The notes under the pieces are model-generated. The model was given only the letters and a program-made list of their open reading frames with translations. It made no database searches and was not told where the DNA came from. 64,000 nt of DNA, taken from Agarophyton chilense. Lineage: Eukaryota; Rhodophyta; Florideophyceae; Gracilariales; Gracilariaceae. The first letter of the stretch is position 1; every line of letters begins with the position of its first letter. The stretch is taken from NCBI GenBank assembly GCA_030374765.1, contig JARGXX010000086.1:1355063-1419062 (forward strand), read 5' to 3'. The translations under genes were made by a program, and so were the position numbers. Positions 53,118-64,000 of the stretch are shown piece after piece.

Positions 53118-53600
53118 TGTAGTGGCCATCCACGTGGCTGCTTATACTACCCTTTGTAGATGTAAGTCCATTAGGGACCATACCCATACAGTAGTTTGGC
53201 TAAGTGACTGACCATTGGGTATTATTTATATATTTATTTGGGCACTCACCCTGGCAAACAGTATATAGTGTACCAGAGGTGAGCGCCGACTCCAAGTAAA
53301 GGAGACAAAATGGGCATCATGACTATTCTGTTCCTCGCTTAGGATTCCTTAACCGGAGATCCGGACGAGCTATAATAGATAGTCAGCCCCCAACCACTTC
53401 ACGAGCCGTCTCGTACCTACGTCCCATCAACGTTTTACAGTTGCACTGTTCACCCTCGCTGGCGAGTAGTGGCCTTACACCCCATTTCCAGCTCGCTGGT
53501 GTGGTAGCTCTACCACCCCTTTTCCTTCGCCGCAAGCGACCCATCGGCAGTCCGAACGCTGTTTCATGTGTCTGCTCTCTCCGTTAGAGCGGATACTACA
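53118..53600 (+). repeat. Element C 5' LTR (left limit tentative)
   Basis: Ends ACTACA at 53600, 2 bp before the primer-binding site. The start is placed at TGTAGTGG (53118), which mirrors the end; TGTAGATG at 53155 is an alternative. An AT-rich TATA-like tract lies near 53220-53240. Confidence 0.6.
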
Positions 53601-53602
53601 AG

Positions 53603-53620
53603 TGGTCTCCCGACTTAGAA
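53603..53620 (+). promoter_or_regulatory. Element C candidate primer-binding site
   Basis: Identical 18 bp and identical 2 bp spacing from the LTR as in element B (11203-11220), although the rest of the leaders differs. Confidence 0.65.
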
Positions 53621-53815
53621 CCACTGTGGTCAGTTGCACTGAACAATTCGTTCCTGGAACGTGGAATCGATATCGATACTTGGAAGAAGTGGAATCACTA
53701 CAGTTATTGTTTATCGAACCACCTCCGGCAATTGCGGAATTCATCGTGGTTGAACACGTGGTCGAGAAGTCGAAGACACCATTAGGTTCGCACCTGGACT
53801 CAGGTTTGGTCTAGG

Positions 53816-55969
53816 ATGCCAAAGACCCGAAGCCAGTCGAGTACTGGTCGCTTCGGTCCTGCGGGACCACCCCCGAAACCGAGGCGCGCCTCATCTGTTG
53901 AAGCCGGAGAGCGGCTGTATCGTCAAGCGATGTCGCGCTCACGCTCGGTGAATGATGAACGAGATCTCTCGGATGTACCGGCCCCTGTGGCAGCGGCAGT
54001 CACGCCCACCACAGAAGCCGTAGTTGACCCTGAGGTCGTCGGAACTCAAGAAGAGGATGATTTGCGCAGGGAAGTGCGTCGTCTCAAGTCTCAGTCAAGC
54101 GCTTCTCGTGTGCGCATGTTTGCGTTGGAATCGCAGATCGCTGCTCTTATCGCTGATGTCGAACAATTACGCAGTGCGCATCAAGCACTCGTTCGTCAAG
54201 ACGATGAGAAGCAGGTCTCTGCATCAGTGAAAACACTACGTGAGGATTTGAACCATCTACTGGAGAGGTACGGGAATACGCCCGACGCGCTACCCAGCTT
54301 AACCGTGGATGTAGAGGAAGTCTTCACTCGAGTTAACCCTCGTTTACAACGCCTGGAGGCGGCAGTTCATGCGCAGACTGCTGCTAAACCAGTCGTGCTG
54401 GAAGAGGAAGGAGCTCCTTTGGAGGAAGCTCGTTCGAAGAAGTCGAAGTCACGACGTGAGAAGCGGAAGTCCGCACGTGATTTGAGTGATGAATCGTCAA
54501 TTACGGAGGGTTTCAGTTCCAGTACTGATGGTTCTGATGATTCAGATACGTCAGATGACGACGACAGTGATGATGGTCATCGAAGGTCCCGATCTCAGAA
54601 GAAGAACACGTCTTCGTGGTCAATGGGAAAAAAAGGCTCACCTAACAGAGGATTGAAGGTGCTCCCGTGCAGGAATCCGCTTTATCGGAAGGTCCTGAAT
54701 TACAGGTACTACCGTCTGAAGGTGAAGATCAAGAAGCGCTCAGGACGCGAAACCGCGAAGGTGAAGGATCACATCAAACGATTGAAGGTCGGCCTTAATG
54801 ATTTAACATTTAATTGGAAAACCCCCATTCTCGTTATCGAGTTTTTCACTCGATTCGTTGCCGAAGCAGACACTCTAGAGATGAGTGAACCACAAACATT
54901 TGTGTCTTTGCCACACTTGCTGAAGGGTTTTGCTTTAGAGCAATACCGTTCCGTATGCGCATCATTGACAGCCGATGAAGGCGGCGTTACCTCATGGCCA
55001 GAGGCGTTGCAGTATTTTCTGCGCAGGTACGCGACTTCAAACGCGATACGTCAGGCGATCCTGGACCTAAGGGATGTGACCCAAAAGCCTGAGGAGGGCG
55101 AAGCTGAGTACAGCTCAAGGCTTAACAAAGCTTCAGTCCGCTGTGGAAACGTCCACTCGACGGAGGACAAGATTACCTTGTACATCGACGAGCTGGACAC
55201 GAGCATCAAGTCGTTGGTAGCTCAATATCGAGAGAAGCATAAAAGAGTCTCCTTTTTGAAGTTAGTTCAGTTTGCGAAAGCTGAAGGAGACGCGGCCCGA
55301 GCGCGTGGTAGCCCCCGTTGTTCAATAGCTTTTGGAACCTCAATGGGTAAAGAGAAGATCTCCGCCAGAGTAAATGAGCGCAGCAAACTGCTACATCTGG
55401 AATCTCTAGTTGACTCACGAGATTCGTCGTTGGCACCCAAAGGGAGTTACTCGCATGAGGAGGCGGTCCATTTAATAGAATATACAGACTCTTCTGTACC
55501 TGCAGTGGATCTTCCACACTCGGATTCTCAGGACGAGGAAGCCCTAATAGATATGGAGGGCCGTCGCCCTATATACCGTCCCTACACGGTGCCTCCACAA
55601 GGAGGTTTTAAGAACAGGAAACCCGGATGGGTGGATACTCGCACAGCATACCGTTCACAACCTATGTTGACCAACCGTCGTGACGGTTTGATATGTTATT
55701 CATGTTATGGAAAACACCATTTGAGTGCAGAATGCACGCTTCCTGCAAAGGATCTGAGTCGTATCATGAAGAATTATGAAGCACTCTCAAAAGAGGAAAG
55801 GAGCCGCGTGCCGGCGGGCATGTATTGGAAAGCCAAAAGTTGGTTTTCTCAGACACCAATGCGCCGGACTGACAAGCCAGTTGCTCAGAATGCTGAAGTG
55901 TTACAACCCGGAACCCCGTTAGGAAGAGGCACCTTTGAGGCGAATAAGCCGGTGCAACCAGAAAACTAA
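53816..55969 (+). CDS. Element C gag, intact
   Basis: 717 residues from the ATG at 53816. A Pro/Ser/Arg-rich N-terminus is followed by a helical coiled-coil region (about 75-190), a Lys/Arg then Ser/Asp-rich stretch (about 205-265), the gag core (about 280-490, with N-P-L-Y-R-K and V-K-D-H-I-K-R-L), and one zinc knuckle C-Y-S-C-x4-H-x4-C (about 630-645). The same order, with N-P-L-Y-R-K and T-S-W-P-E-A motifs, is found in element B. Ends TAA after C-A-G-A-A-A-A-C. Pol lies in the -1 frame, and that frame is open across the gag stop. Gag forms the cytoplasmic particle in which reverse transcription takes place. Confidence 0.9.
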   Translation: MPKTRSQSSTGRFGPAGPPPKPRRASSVEAGERLYRQAMSRSRSVNDERDLSDVPAPVAAAVTPTTEAVVDPEVVGTQEEDDLRREVRRLKSQSSASRVRMFALESQIAALIADVEQLRSAHQALVRQDDEKQVSASVKTLREDLNHLLERYGNTPDALPSLTVDVEEVFTRVNPRLQRLEAAVHAQTAAKPVVLEEEGAPLEEARSKKSKSRREKRKSARDLSDESSITEGFSSSTDGSDDSDTSDDDDSDDGHRRSRSQKKNTSSWSMGKKGSPNRGLKVLPCRNPLYRKVLNYRYYRLKVKIKKRSGRETAKVKDHIKRLKVGLNDLTFNWKTPILVIEFFTRFVAEADTLEMSEPQTFVSLPHLLKGFALEQYRSVCASLTADEGGVTSWPEALQYFLRRYATSNAIRQAILDLRDVTQKPEEGEAEYSSRLNKASVRCGNVHSTEDKITLYIDELDTSIKSLVAQYREKHKRVSFLKLVQFAKAEGDAARARGSPRCSIAFGTSMGKEKISARVNERSKLLHLESLVDSRDSSLAPKGSYSHEEAVHLIEYTDSSVPAVDLPHSDSQDEEALIDMEGRRPIYRPYTVPPQGGFKNRKPGWVDTRTAYRSQPMLTNRRDGLICYSCYGKHHLSAECTLPAKDLSRIMKNYEALSKEERSRVPAGMYWKAKSWFSQTPMRRTDKPVAQNAEVLQPGTPLGRGTFEANKPVQPEN

Positions 55970-56049
55970 GTGAGGGAGCCCCTAGGGGGTCGGCACTAGT
56001 CGATCCCGTAGAGCTGACCAGGGAGAGCTGGCCCCCCTGCTCCCGCGCT

Positions 56050-58489
56050 TTGAAGCCCAAGATTCTCTTGTGGCCTCCCAAATTTCCGCGGTACGGAATC
56101 AATCCGCCGGATGGAAAGCGAGTACAGTTTGACTGTGAGTTACATCGTCCTTGGAGACGTTATACTTGCCCGTCAAAACGGGAAAGTTACCTCATGGTAG
56201 TGTCTAAGAGAAACTATAAGGTCTATGCCGACATCGGCTCTGACAGGAATCTGTTATCTCGTCGATTGACTATCCTGGACATTGGTGCTGGTCCGAACTT
56301 TATACGGGAATCGGAGCTCGCTCCTGCTGACTTAGAACGTATTCGATACGGTCCTTTACTGGACATCCAGGATGCCAACCAAAATGCTGTGAAGACACTG
56401 GGAACAGTTCGACTCGTGGTGCGTTTGGGACGCTTTGTAGTCCTAGTCGACTTCATCGTCTGTAAGACGTTAGCTGCACCAGTTGTGCTGGGATGTGATT
56501 ATTGCGACAAGTTTGTCGAAGCCATTCGCCCGCGAAGAAAACTAGTGGAACTAGATGATGGATCAATGGTACCAATTGTTCGCAAGCCAATGCGTCGTTG
56601 CCCCAAAGCACCTCCACTTCCACCATCTATGGAACACGGGAAATCCCGAGTACGTGTCTCGCCGAGGATTCGAGTAGCGAAGAGTGCCATGCTGAAGGCG
56701 CAAACCCAAACTTGGGTTCAAGTAAGAACAGGACGACATGGACTCGTGGTAATTCAACCGAATATTCGGATGTACGAATCCCGTGGATTGCTAGTCGCTA
56801 ACTGCACTGTTCAGGTTGATCCTGGTAGCCCCTTTTGGATACTAGTGAGTAACTTCACCGATAACGATTATCAGATACCGAAGAATCAGGTTGTTGCAAT
56901 AGCTTTGCCTCATCCCACAGTGGTGGTCCCTACTCATATTTCTACTGCAGAAATATTGGGATTAACCCATGTCGGTGATACAGAAGAAGAACTGCAAACT
57001 CCGTCTGAAGATCAATTGCAAACGGCAAAGGATCCAGAGAGCCCGGTCGATGAGCTAGACTTAGCACATGTGTCGGAACACTACAGAACGAAGATCAGGT
57101 CTATGCTGAAGAAGTATAAATCGATGTGGACTGGAAAACTAGGAGAGATCTCTGCTATGGAACACCACATTGATTTGGTCCCAGGGTCAGGACCCATCTC
57201 CCAACCACCCTACAGAGCGGGACTGCGAACTCGCCAAATCGAGGAGGAGAATGTCAGCAAAATGCCGGAAGAAGGACTAATCGAAGCATCTCAATCTGCT
57301 TGGGCCTCACCAGTAGTGCTGGTTCCGAAACCTGATGGTTCTTTACGATTCTGTATCGATTATCGAAAACTGAACGCAGTTACAGTTCGGGATACATACC
57401 CGTTGCCTCGAATGGACGAATGTATCGACAGCTTAGGGGAAGCGAACGTTTTCACCACGCTGGACTCCAACTCTGGCTATTGGCAGGTGCCTGTAGCGGA
57501 AGAAGGCCAACATAAAACCGCATTTGCGTGTCACGCCGGTCTCTACCGTTTCAAAAGGATGCCCTTTGGCTTAACGAATGTACCGGCTACTTTCCAGCGT
57601 ACTCTGGACATCTTGCTCTCAAGATACAAGTGGAAGACTTGTTTAGTTTATTTGGACGATGTGATCATCTTTTCCCAGGATGTGGAAAGCCATTTACGGC
57701 ATGTCGAGGAGATCCTCAAAACACTACAGAGCGCAGGTATCACCTTGAAGTTCAAGAAATGCGAATGGTTCGCTGGCACCGTCCGGTACTTAGGACATGT
57801 GATCAAGCCGGGACAGCTTGCCATTCAAGAGGCACAAACAGCGGCTCTCCGCGAAGTACAATCTCCGTCGACACAGAAGCAATTGCGTTCTTTCCTCGGC
57901 TTGTGCAAAGTCTACCGACGATTTGTGCCGCGATACTCGCATATAGCGGCACCGCTCAACGCAAAGCTGTGTAAAGGACAACCAGTACAGCTGGAACAAT
58001 TCAGACAAGCTGAAGTGGAATCGTTCGATACGCTAAAGACAAAGATTATTACAGCACCAGTCTTGGCGCTGCCCATCCCCAACCTGCCATACTCAGTGGA
58101 TACCGACTCTAGCGAGTACCAAGTAGGGTGTGCCCTTTTTCAAACACACCCTGATGGTGAAGGCAAACCCATTGGTTACTGGTCAAGATCGCTGAACGCA
58201 GCTGAGAAGAAGTATTCAGTTTCAGAAAAGGAATGCCTTGCAGTCGTTTGGGCTCTAACCACATTGCGACCGTATCTCCAAGGAGAACGTTTTACGACTC
58301 AAAACACTGGGCGAAACCCAAGGCGAAATCGATGAACAGATACCTTGCTTCTACATGGAGACCCATTCACCATCTTTTCAAGAAGAGGAACAAGAGACAC
58401 TTGATGATTATTCGGATGCAGACCCGTTCCTTGCATTAGCAGAAACTGACCCTTCAGTTCAACTCGAGCGAATCTCGTGCACTGCGTCA
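56050..58489 (+). pseudogene. Element C pol: protease, RT, partial RNase H; internally deleted
   Basis: The frame is open upstream of 56050 to overlap the end of gag; the first ATG is at 56193. Domains: protease (L-D-I-G-A-G-P-N), RT (F-C-I-D-Y-R-K-L-N; Y-L-D-D-V-I at about 57650) and the first part of RNase H (S-V-D-T-D-S-S). After G-E-R-F at about 58293 the sequence jumps to one matching the stretch downstream of RNase H in element B (I-P-C-F) in another frame, so roughly the last third of RNase H is deleted, and the frame ends at 58335. Recognisable pol sequence stops near 58489. Confidence 0.88.
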
Positions 58490-58605
58490 GTGTTCTCGGA
58501 ATGCTAGTTCAGTGGTCAAAAAAGGACGAATTGAAATGACCGAAAAACCCGTGAATTTATCCAAATTTGGAGGTGTTAATTTCCGAAAATATTTTCATTC
58601 GTTCA

Positions 58606-58684
58606 TTAGTGCTAGTTTGTATGGGAAGGAAAACTAGCACATATCTGCAGTTTTTCTAGTTTTGATGGAGGTAAAACTAGCGTG
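58606..58684. repeat. Subterminal inverted CTAGTTTT/AAAACTAG repeats
   Basis: AGTGCTAGTTT...AAAACTAGCAC and CTAGTTTT...AAAACTAG form two consecutive hairpins. Subterminal repeats of this kind are typical transposase-binding sites in CACTA-clade elements. Confidence 0.6.
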
Positions 58685-58999
58685 AATCTTTCTGTCGCCG
58701 CAGTTTAAAGGTAAAAGTAGAGAAGTGGTGTAGGAGCAGATTCAATCTTTGTGCGCTCTAGATTGACAGATTAGTACAAACAACCGGTCCCAAAATGGAC
58801 CTCAAAATAGAAATTGAACATTTAGTACCATCCATATCAATCGCAATAGAATCGCAGCCCGACCTGGCAGACCTCACGTCCCTTGCATTCTATATTATTC
58901 TCCACCGCCCTCCCCTGTCACGTGCCCTGTGTGCGCCATACTATCTCTCCGTCTACGCCCCCTACCAACTTCTTTCCCCCCACCTCTCCTCCACCCACA

Positions 59000-61900
59000 A
59001 TGCCTTCCCGCTGCTTCAACGGTTGCTCCTTCTTCGCCCGAGAAATCCCCGCCCTCCAGCGGCACCAGAGAAGGTGCCCTCATCGCCTCTCCGCCAACAA
59101 GCGCTTCCTCTCCCCTGGCGGAAATTAACCCAACTTCCCCCCCCGCACAAAACGCCACAAGTCCACCTCACAACTCCCCCCTCATCCTCCTCCCTCACAT
59201 CGCCCTTCCGACAACGTCCCTCTCGCACACCATGACTTCTATCTCCAAGACCAGCTCTCTCTCTCCCTCCACACCCAGGACGCCATCCACGTCGCCACTG
59301 CCCCTCTCGGTTCCCCCTCCTCTCTCGCTCTCTCCCCCCTCCCTCCTTCCACTCCCCCCGTCGACAACCCCCACCTGGAGAAAATGGTCCTCTACATCTC
59401 CTCCATCGCCTCCAAGCTTGGACAACGAAAGGCTGACGAACTCATCACTCTCCTTAATGATCCCCACTTCTCCGAATCAACATTCCAGAACTCAGTCTCC
59501 TCCGCAAAGCAATGCCTCGAGCTCCAGGCAGACCTCTTCCACCAGAGCATCAGGTCCATTGGTTTCGCCCCCTCCACCATCTTCGATCCCCACAAACGGT
59601 TCTCTGCAACCCTCTTCCAGAAAGACGCAATCCATGTCCTCAAACAACAGCTCGCCCTCGCACACTTCAAGAACACCTTTTTCCACCCCATCTCCCAAAC
59701 ATCCGCCTCCGGCTCCCCCGCCTTCGCACACCCCATGGCAGCCACCCTCGTCTCAAAAGTCGTCCCCGCACTCAAGACCGCCATCATGCAGTCCACAAAA
59801 GATAACATCGTCTGGCATCTCCCTCACTCCACCGGTATCGACTCCTTCATCGGCCTCGTCCAAATCTACTCCGATAAGTCCTCTACCTTTCTCAAATCTT
59901 CTTCCATCACCTCCTACCCCCTCCACATCACCCTTCTCAACTTCTCCGACTCCTTTCGCCGCAAATGCATCTCCGACAATCTTACACTCCTCGGCTATCT
60001 TCCCACCTCCTTCACCCCAATCACTCCTTCTCCAGATGCAGATATCATCACTCATTCCTCCTCCATCCCCCGCCAAACAAAAATGGAACTCATACAGCAG
60101 ACCATATCCTCCCTCCTTCAACCTCTCTTCTCTTCCGCCCTCCCCGGTTTCCCCTTCCGCGACGCAGACGGCGTTCTTCGTCAATGCCACCCCATCATCG
60201 CCAGCTACTGCGCAGACATTCCCGAGGCAAAGGATATTCTCGCCATCTCCCACGGCACCCGCCCCCGGCACCCCTGCCACAGATGCTCTGTCCCTCGCTC
60301 ACAACTTCACCAACACTCTCACGCCCATTCCGCTCGATCTCTTCCCCTCACCCTTGCAGCCCGCAACAAACACTTCTCCCTCCTCAAGGACTCCGAAGCA
60401 GCTCTCCTCGCCCGCAAGCCAAGAGTCACGCGCAACTTCAAGGAACAAGCTCTCCAAGCACTCCACTCCCTCTCCCTCGCAAAATACCCCTCCCTCTTCG
60501 AGTCTTACCCCTTTTTCAACATTACCCCCCTCCTCACCCCATACAACATCTTCCCCTTCGAACCCCTCCACAACTTCCACCTCGGCGTTTCCAAACTCAT
60601 CAAGCTCGCCGCCATCGAACGTCTCAGATCAGAACACCTCTTCACCACCATCAGCTCCACAAACTCCCGCCGTTCCTTCCACTCCGTCCGCACCTCCATC
60701 CTCAAGCACTCCAACTTCATCCTCACCGCCATCGAAAATCATTCCCCAGCTACCGGCCTCCACATCGACTTCTCTACTTCCGAAAGCGGGCAGTCCCTCA
60801 ACGGCTTCTTCACAACTGACGGCGTCCGCGGCATGCTAGAAGCAAAAGACTACCGCGCCCTCGACATGGTCTTCCCCTTCATCGGCGCCTTCTTCGACCG
60901 CTGCTGTGACGAAGCCAATTCCGCTCCCATCACAACTGTCTTCTCCAAGTACACAGACCTCCTCCTCACCTCCATGTGCTACAACTCCGTCCCCGAATGG
61001 ACCACTTCTCGTCTTGCCAAACTCGCCTCCCAAATCCATTACTTCAAGCACAGAGCTGTCGATGTTCTCGGTCCATACCATACCTCCAACCTTGGCACCC
61101 TCAAATTCCACCTCCTCGATCACATCGTAGACGACATTAGACGCTTTGGGGGTCTCCACTTCAACGATGCAGGCATCTTCGAACAAGCCCATACCCTTTT
61201 CAAAGCACATTACTCCCGAACCTCCAAGCGCAGACCCACCGCGCACAACGAAACCATCCGTGCCATCGAACGCTCCGATGCCGTCAACAATTGGATTTAT
61301 CTCTCCGCTGATCCTTCCGTCACCTCATCCTTCCATGCCCCTCCTCCTCCCTTCCAAGCCCGCAAACCAGGTTTCGTCCGTGATGGCAAGCACACCTCCT
61401 TTTCCGATCTCATCACCGCTCACAAATTCCTTCGAGAAAACCCCCACTCAACAATCTCTTCCCTTCAGGACCTCTTCTTCCCAGACACTATCGCCATCAT
61501 CTCACAGATTGGAACCCTCGCACTCCCCTCCTTCGTCACACTCACACTCGAAACACTAGCTCTCAACCAGGACTCCCCAACTCTCCGCCAAACCCGTCTC
61601 ACATTCGTCAATTCCGCATATGTCGTCGGCGGCTTCACCCCAACCCTAGACGACTACATCGCCGATCGAAACGAGCTCGCCGTCAAAGATCCCCCTCTCC
61701 CACTCATTCAACGTATCTTCGCTGCTCCCTCCTTCGGTCCCTCTAAAACCCCAAAGTTCTCCCACATCCTCGTTGCCGGTTCCAGCTTCTCCAACCCCAC
61801 TCCCACCGCCTGGGTCTGCAAGCTCAACTCTCTTCTTCGCTTCACCACCCCTTCTTCCCCTTCCACTCAAAACGAGTTCGCCTTCGTTCAGTTCCTCGAA

Positions 61901-62260
61901 CTCGTTCCACCCCAGGATCAAGTCGATGTCTCTCTCAATTGCATCTGCCTCCGATGGGCAACAGACGACGAACAAAACCACACCGCCCACCCCCTTCCTA
62001 TCTCAAACACTTCCAACTCCGACAACGTCTCCCCCTGGTTCGGCCTCGTACCATCCTCTTCCATTCTCGGCCCCGTTCATGTACTTCGCCAAAACTACCC
62101 CGCACCCCCCTTCACCCCTCCATTGCACTGGCGCTTCCATCGATTTTACCTCAACAGATTCTACCGAGACCCAACTGCCAAGCCCTACTTCTCAACACCA
62201 CCACTGGTGGCACAACACCACCACTGGTGGCACAACACCACCACTGGGTGGCACCCATAA
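59000..62260 (+). pseudogene. Plavaka-like transposase, one in-frame stop near the N-terminus
   Basis: The ATG at 59000 begins a zinc-finger-like N-terminus (C-F-N-G-C...H-Q-R-R-C). The same frame then has one TAA at 59126-59128 and continues open to 62260; the uninterrupted part from 59384 is 958 codons. Transposase motifs of the Plavaka/Tnp2 type: Y-S-D-K-S with T-S-Y-P-L-H-I-T-L and G-Y-L-P-T-S (first Asp near 59872), H-P-I-I-A-S-Y-C-A-D-I-P-E with a C-x2-C zinc pair (second Asp near 60215), P-L-H-N-F-H-L-G-V-S-K, and F-N-D-A-G-I-F-E-Q-A-H with T-S-K-R (Glu near 61181). These form the D-D-E set of this clade. The stop may be real decay or avoided by a small intron; initiation downstream would lose only the zinc finger. 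Codons end strongly in C. Confidence 0.8.
62193..62253. repeat. 20 bp tandem repeat, three units, each palindromic
   Basis: Units of about 20 bp built on CCACCACTGGTGG, a near-perfect palindrome, at 62193, 62213 and 62233. They encode the last residues (H-H-H-W-W-H) of the transposase and could fold as hairpins in the 3' end of the mRNA. Confidence 0.85.
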
Positions 62261-62369
62261 TAATACCTCCCAAGGCACATGATCCAATAAAATAGTCACC
62301 GCTGCTTTTCTTCCATAGCCAACCCCCATCTTGCTCCACCTCCTTACCCCCTTATCCCCCCGTACCTTA
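62261..62369. other. Intergenic between the two convergent transposon genes
   Basis: About 110 bp with AATAAAATAG on the plus strand, a possible polyadenylation signal for the transposase transcript. Confidence 0.45.
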
Positions 62370-63925
62370 TCACTCTCCCACTCCTTGCCTACTCCCCAAC
62401 GCTAAGCGCTTGAACCGTGGTTCTTCTGGTCCACATGACGCTATATAGCAATCTAACACCGCTCCAAGTCTTCTCGTGAGATTCTCCATGAAAAACTCCT
62501 CCCTTATCTCCAGATAGATTTTCTCTCTCGACGGTATCCATAGCCCAACCGTCGCGATTCTCTCCTTATTCCCACTCACATCTCTACGATTCCCTTCACA
62601 GAATCCATCATTCTCAAACTCCTCAGCATACTCATCCTTCACCATGTTCCAGGCAACCCTCAATATGTCCTCAACAGCCAGTGGCAGAAACCTCCCAAAC
62701 AGCGTCGAGAACAAAAGTTGCCTTTGGCCTCCCCGCCCAACGTCTCTATCCATCGTGGTCACCACACATCCAATCCATGCATCACCGTCCCATCCACATA
62801 CTGCCTTTCTCCATTTCTGTGACTCTCTACCGCGTAGCCCATAAACTCCTCCAACACTTTCAACGACACCTGATTTCGAAAATACATATCTGCCTCACCA
62901 AAGTCCTCCAAGTTCTCAGACACCTTCGATCCAGAATAAGTAATATCTTCAATCGCACTCGTTCTCCACGCACACAGCTTACCTCTCCCATCCTCCCCCG
63001 ACCCCATCAACTTCTCCTGCGCCTCCTCAATCTGCTTCTTCAACTCCGCCCAAAGCTCCGTCCCTTCAGTCACCTTAGCTCGTTTCGCGATCAAATCATA
63101 TCCAAGCATGGAAAACAGCTTATCACGCGCTGCTCGCTTCCGCACCCCAACCACATTGCTCAATGCTTGCTTCATCCTCTGTCTCAAGCACCGATCCGCA
63201 CTTACATTTTCCACGCACTCCTCTCTCCTCCCCGCTTCCCTTATCGACTCCCATTTCGCTCCCATTAACTCAGTCTCTACCACGTGCTTCAACAACAAAT
63301 GGCTCCAGCCCTCTGTCGACGGCGTATACGGTCTCATCTCATATGCAACCTCAATTGGACATCTCGGAACCATTTCCTTCTCTCCCACCACAAACATACT
63401 TTCCTCCCTACTCTCCCCAACCGCCTCACTTCTATTCTTCCAGCTTCGACCCACATTCTCGGTGTCGAAGCAAAGTTCCGATGCCTCCAGTTTTGCACAA
63501 TGAAGAATCCTATCATACACACGACGTGCAAATCCATAAAAGCATTCCTGCACTCCAATGTCATACTTTCGTCGCCGCGTCACGCCTCCCTCCCCCCTCC
63601 CTTCCCCAGCGATTCTACTTTTCAACAACTCCCTCAAACTCTCAATCAGCACATTCTGCTGCTTCATTTCCTCCCTCGCCCGATCCAGCTCCGTTTGCGT
63701 CATTTTCCAACTCACCATCACACTGTAGCTGTCTTCCTTCATACGTCCCATTTGTCCCTTCAACACATTCATCTTCTCAATTAGCATCGACCGCGGCAAC
63801 AAACCTATGTCATCATCATTTGCTTCATCTTCCACTATACGGACGGCGTTCTCCACGACATTAAAATTCGCATTCTCCCCGTTATCATTATTCCTTGTGA
63901 ATACAATGTTTCTTCTTACTCGCAT
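62370..63925 (-). CDS. Second gene of the Plavaka-like transposon, unknown function
   Basis: The minus-strand ATG at 63925 opens a ~388-codon frame ending at 62759. A second ORF (62765-62370) overlaps its end in another frame and continues with similar composition, so one indel or an intron probably separates parts of one ~520-residue protein. The N-terminal third is acidic, with a coiled-coil segment (T-E-L-D-R-A-R-E-E-M-K-Q-Q). The middle has several Cys and Trp residues, and a basic helical part follows (K-R-A-A-R-D-K-L-F). No known domain. Convergent location inside the element and matching strand composition suggest that it is an element-encoded accessory protein, as CACTA elements often carry a second gene. 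Confidence 0.55.
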
Positions 63926-64000
63926 ACCTTCCGGCGTCCTTTGCCTTGCTTTCACCTCAAACCCTTAAAACCCAAACCCACCCCTCTCCTCGGTGGCAAA
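63926..64000. other. Upstream region of the second transposon gene
   Basis: 75 bp to the window end; nothing recognised. Confidence 0.4.

Larger units (their letters stand above)
53118..58489 (+). mobile_element. Element C: Ty3/gypsy element related to B, 3' part lost
   Basis: 5' LTR, primer-binding site, gag, pol to RNase H, then an internal deletion and a short tail ending at the motif GTGTTCTCGGAA. There is no integrase, chromodomain, antisense ORF or 3' LTR. Confidence 0.88.
58490..64000 (+). mobile_element. Plavaka-like (CACTA-clade) DNA transposon, right end outside window
   Basis: Begins near the motif GTGTTCTCGGAA at 58490. The left subterminal region (58600-58690) has repeated inverted CTAGTTTT units, followed by a transposase gene (+) and a convergent second gene (-). 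The plus strand is C-rich and G-poor throughout. Terminal repeats could not be confirmed because the right end is not in the window. Confidence 0.65.

Noticed and set aside
53155-53600. Alternative element C LTR start at TGTAGATG
   Set aside because: TGTAGTGG at 53118 mirrors the LTR end better; neither can be proven without the 3' LTR.
58929-60839. 636-codon Pro/Ser/Thr-rich ORF overlapping the transposase on the same strand
   Set aside because: It is the +1 reading of the C-rich transposase sequence; low complexity follows from the base composition and no motif is present. The frame with Y-S-D-K and A-D-I-P-E is the real one.

Overview
This is a eukaryotic nuclear window. It shows LTR retrotransposons with their own promoters, DNA transposons, and single-copy genes such as MLH1 and LYRM1; LYRM1 has a GT-AG intron. 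Host genes carry few and short introns (MLH1 is one uninterrupted exon of 2.4 kb; the LYRM1 intron is 111 bp), as in compact protist or red-algal genomes. The lineage is an inference: nothing here settles it. I recognise no rRNA gene, tRNA gene or CRISPR array.

Layout. 1-5466: element A, a minus-strand Ty3/gypsy-type retrotransposon with an undamaged gag-pol frame running off the left edge. 5467-10934: a decayed MULE transposon between two direct copies of a ~145 bp sequence. 10934-21121: element B, a chromovirus (Ty3/gypsy with a chromodomain), broken by stops and frameshifts and carrying an antisense gene next to its 3' LTR; its 3' end abuts an inverted LTR, giving a large palindrome to 21855. 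22755-22895: a mariner remnant. 23294-38282: the host-gene island: LYRM1 (-), a coiled-coil membrane-anchored protein (-), MLH1 (+), a multi-pass membrane protein (-), a Uma2-nuclease-like protein with coiled-coil repeats (+), and unassigned minus-strand ORFs.

38283-40005 is a 423 bp piece of MLH1 copied about 9 kb downstream and split by a 1298 bp Tc1/mariner element with clear ends. 40006-47663 is a nest: element D (Ty3/gypsy) contains a solo LTR of the B family with a 5 bp target duplication and is cut by element E, a minus-strand chromovirus fragment with the same antisense gene as B. 47664-48140 looks like the end of another DNA transposon. 48715-53000 holds minus-strand spliced genes I cannot name. 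53118-58489 is element C, a relative of B with intact gag and an internally deleted pol. 58490-64000 is a Plavaka-like (CACTA-clade) DNA transposon: a large transposase (+) facing a second gene (-), running off the right edge.

The most unusual signal is the antisense gene shared by chromoviruses B and E. It lies opposite to gag-pol, starts within about 80 bp of the 3' LTR, keeps a recognisable C-terminal domain between diverged elements, and has no similarity I know. Other strong observations are the transposon-split MLH1 fragment, the LTR palindrome, the conserved -1 gag/pol overlap and shared primer-binding site of B and C, the eukaryotic Uma2-like protein, and the strand-composition bias across both convergent genes of the Plavaka-like element.
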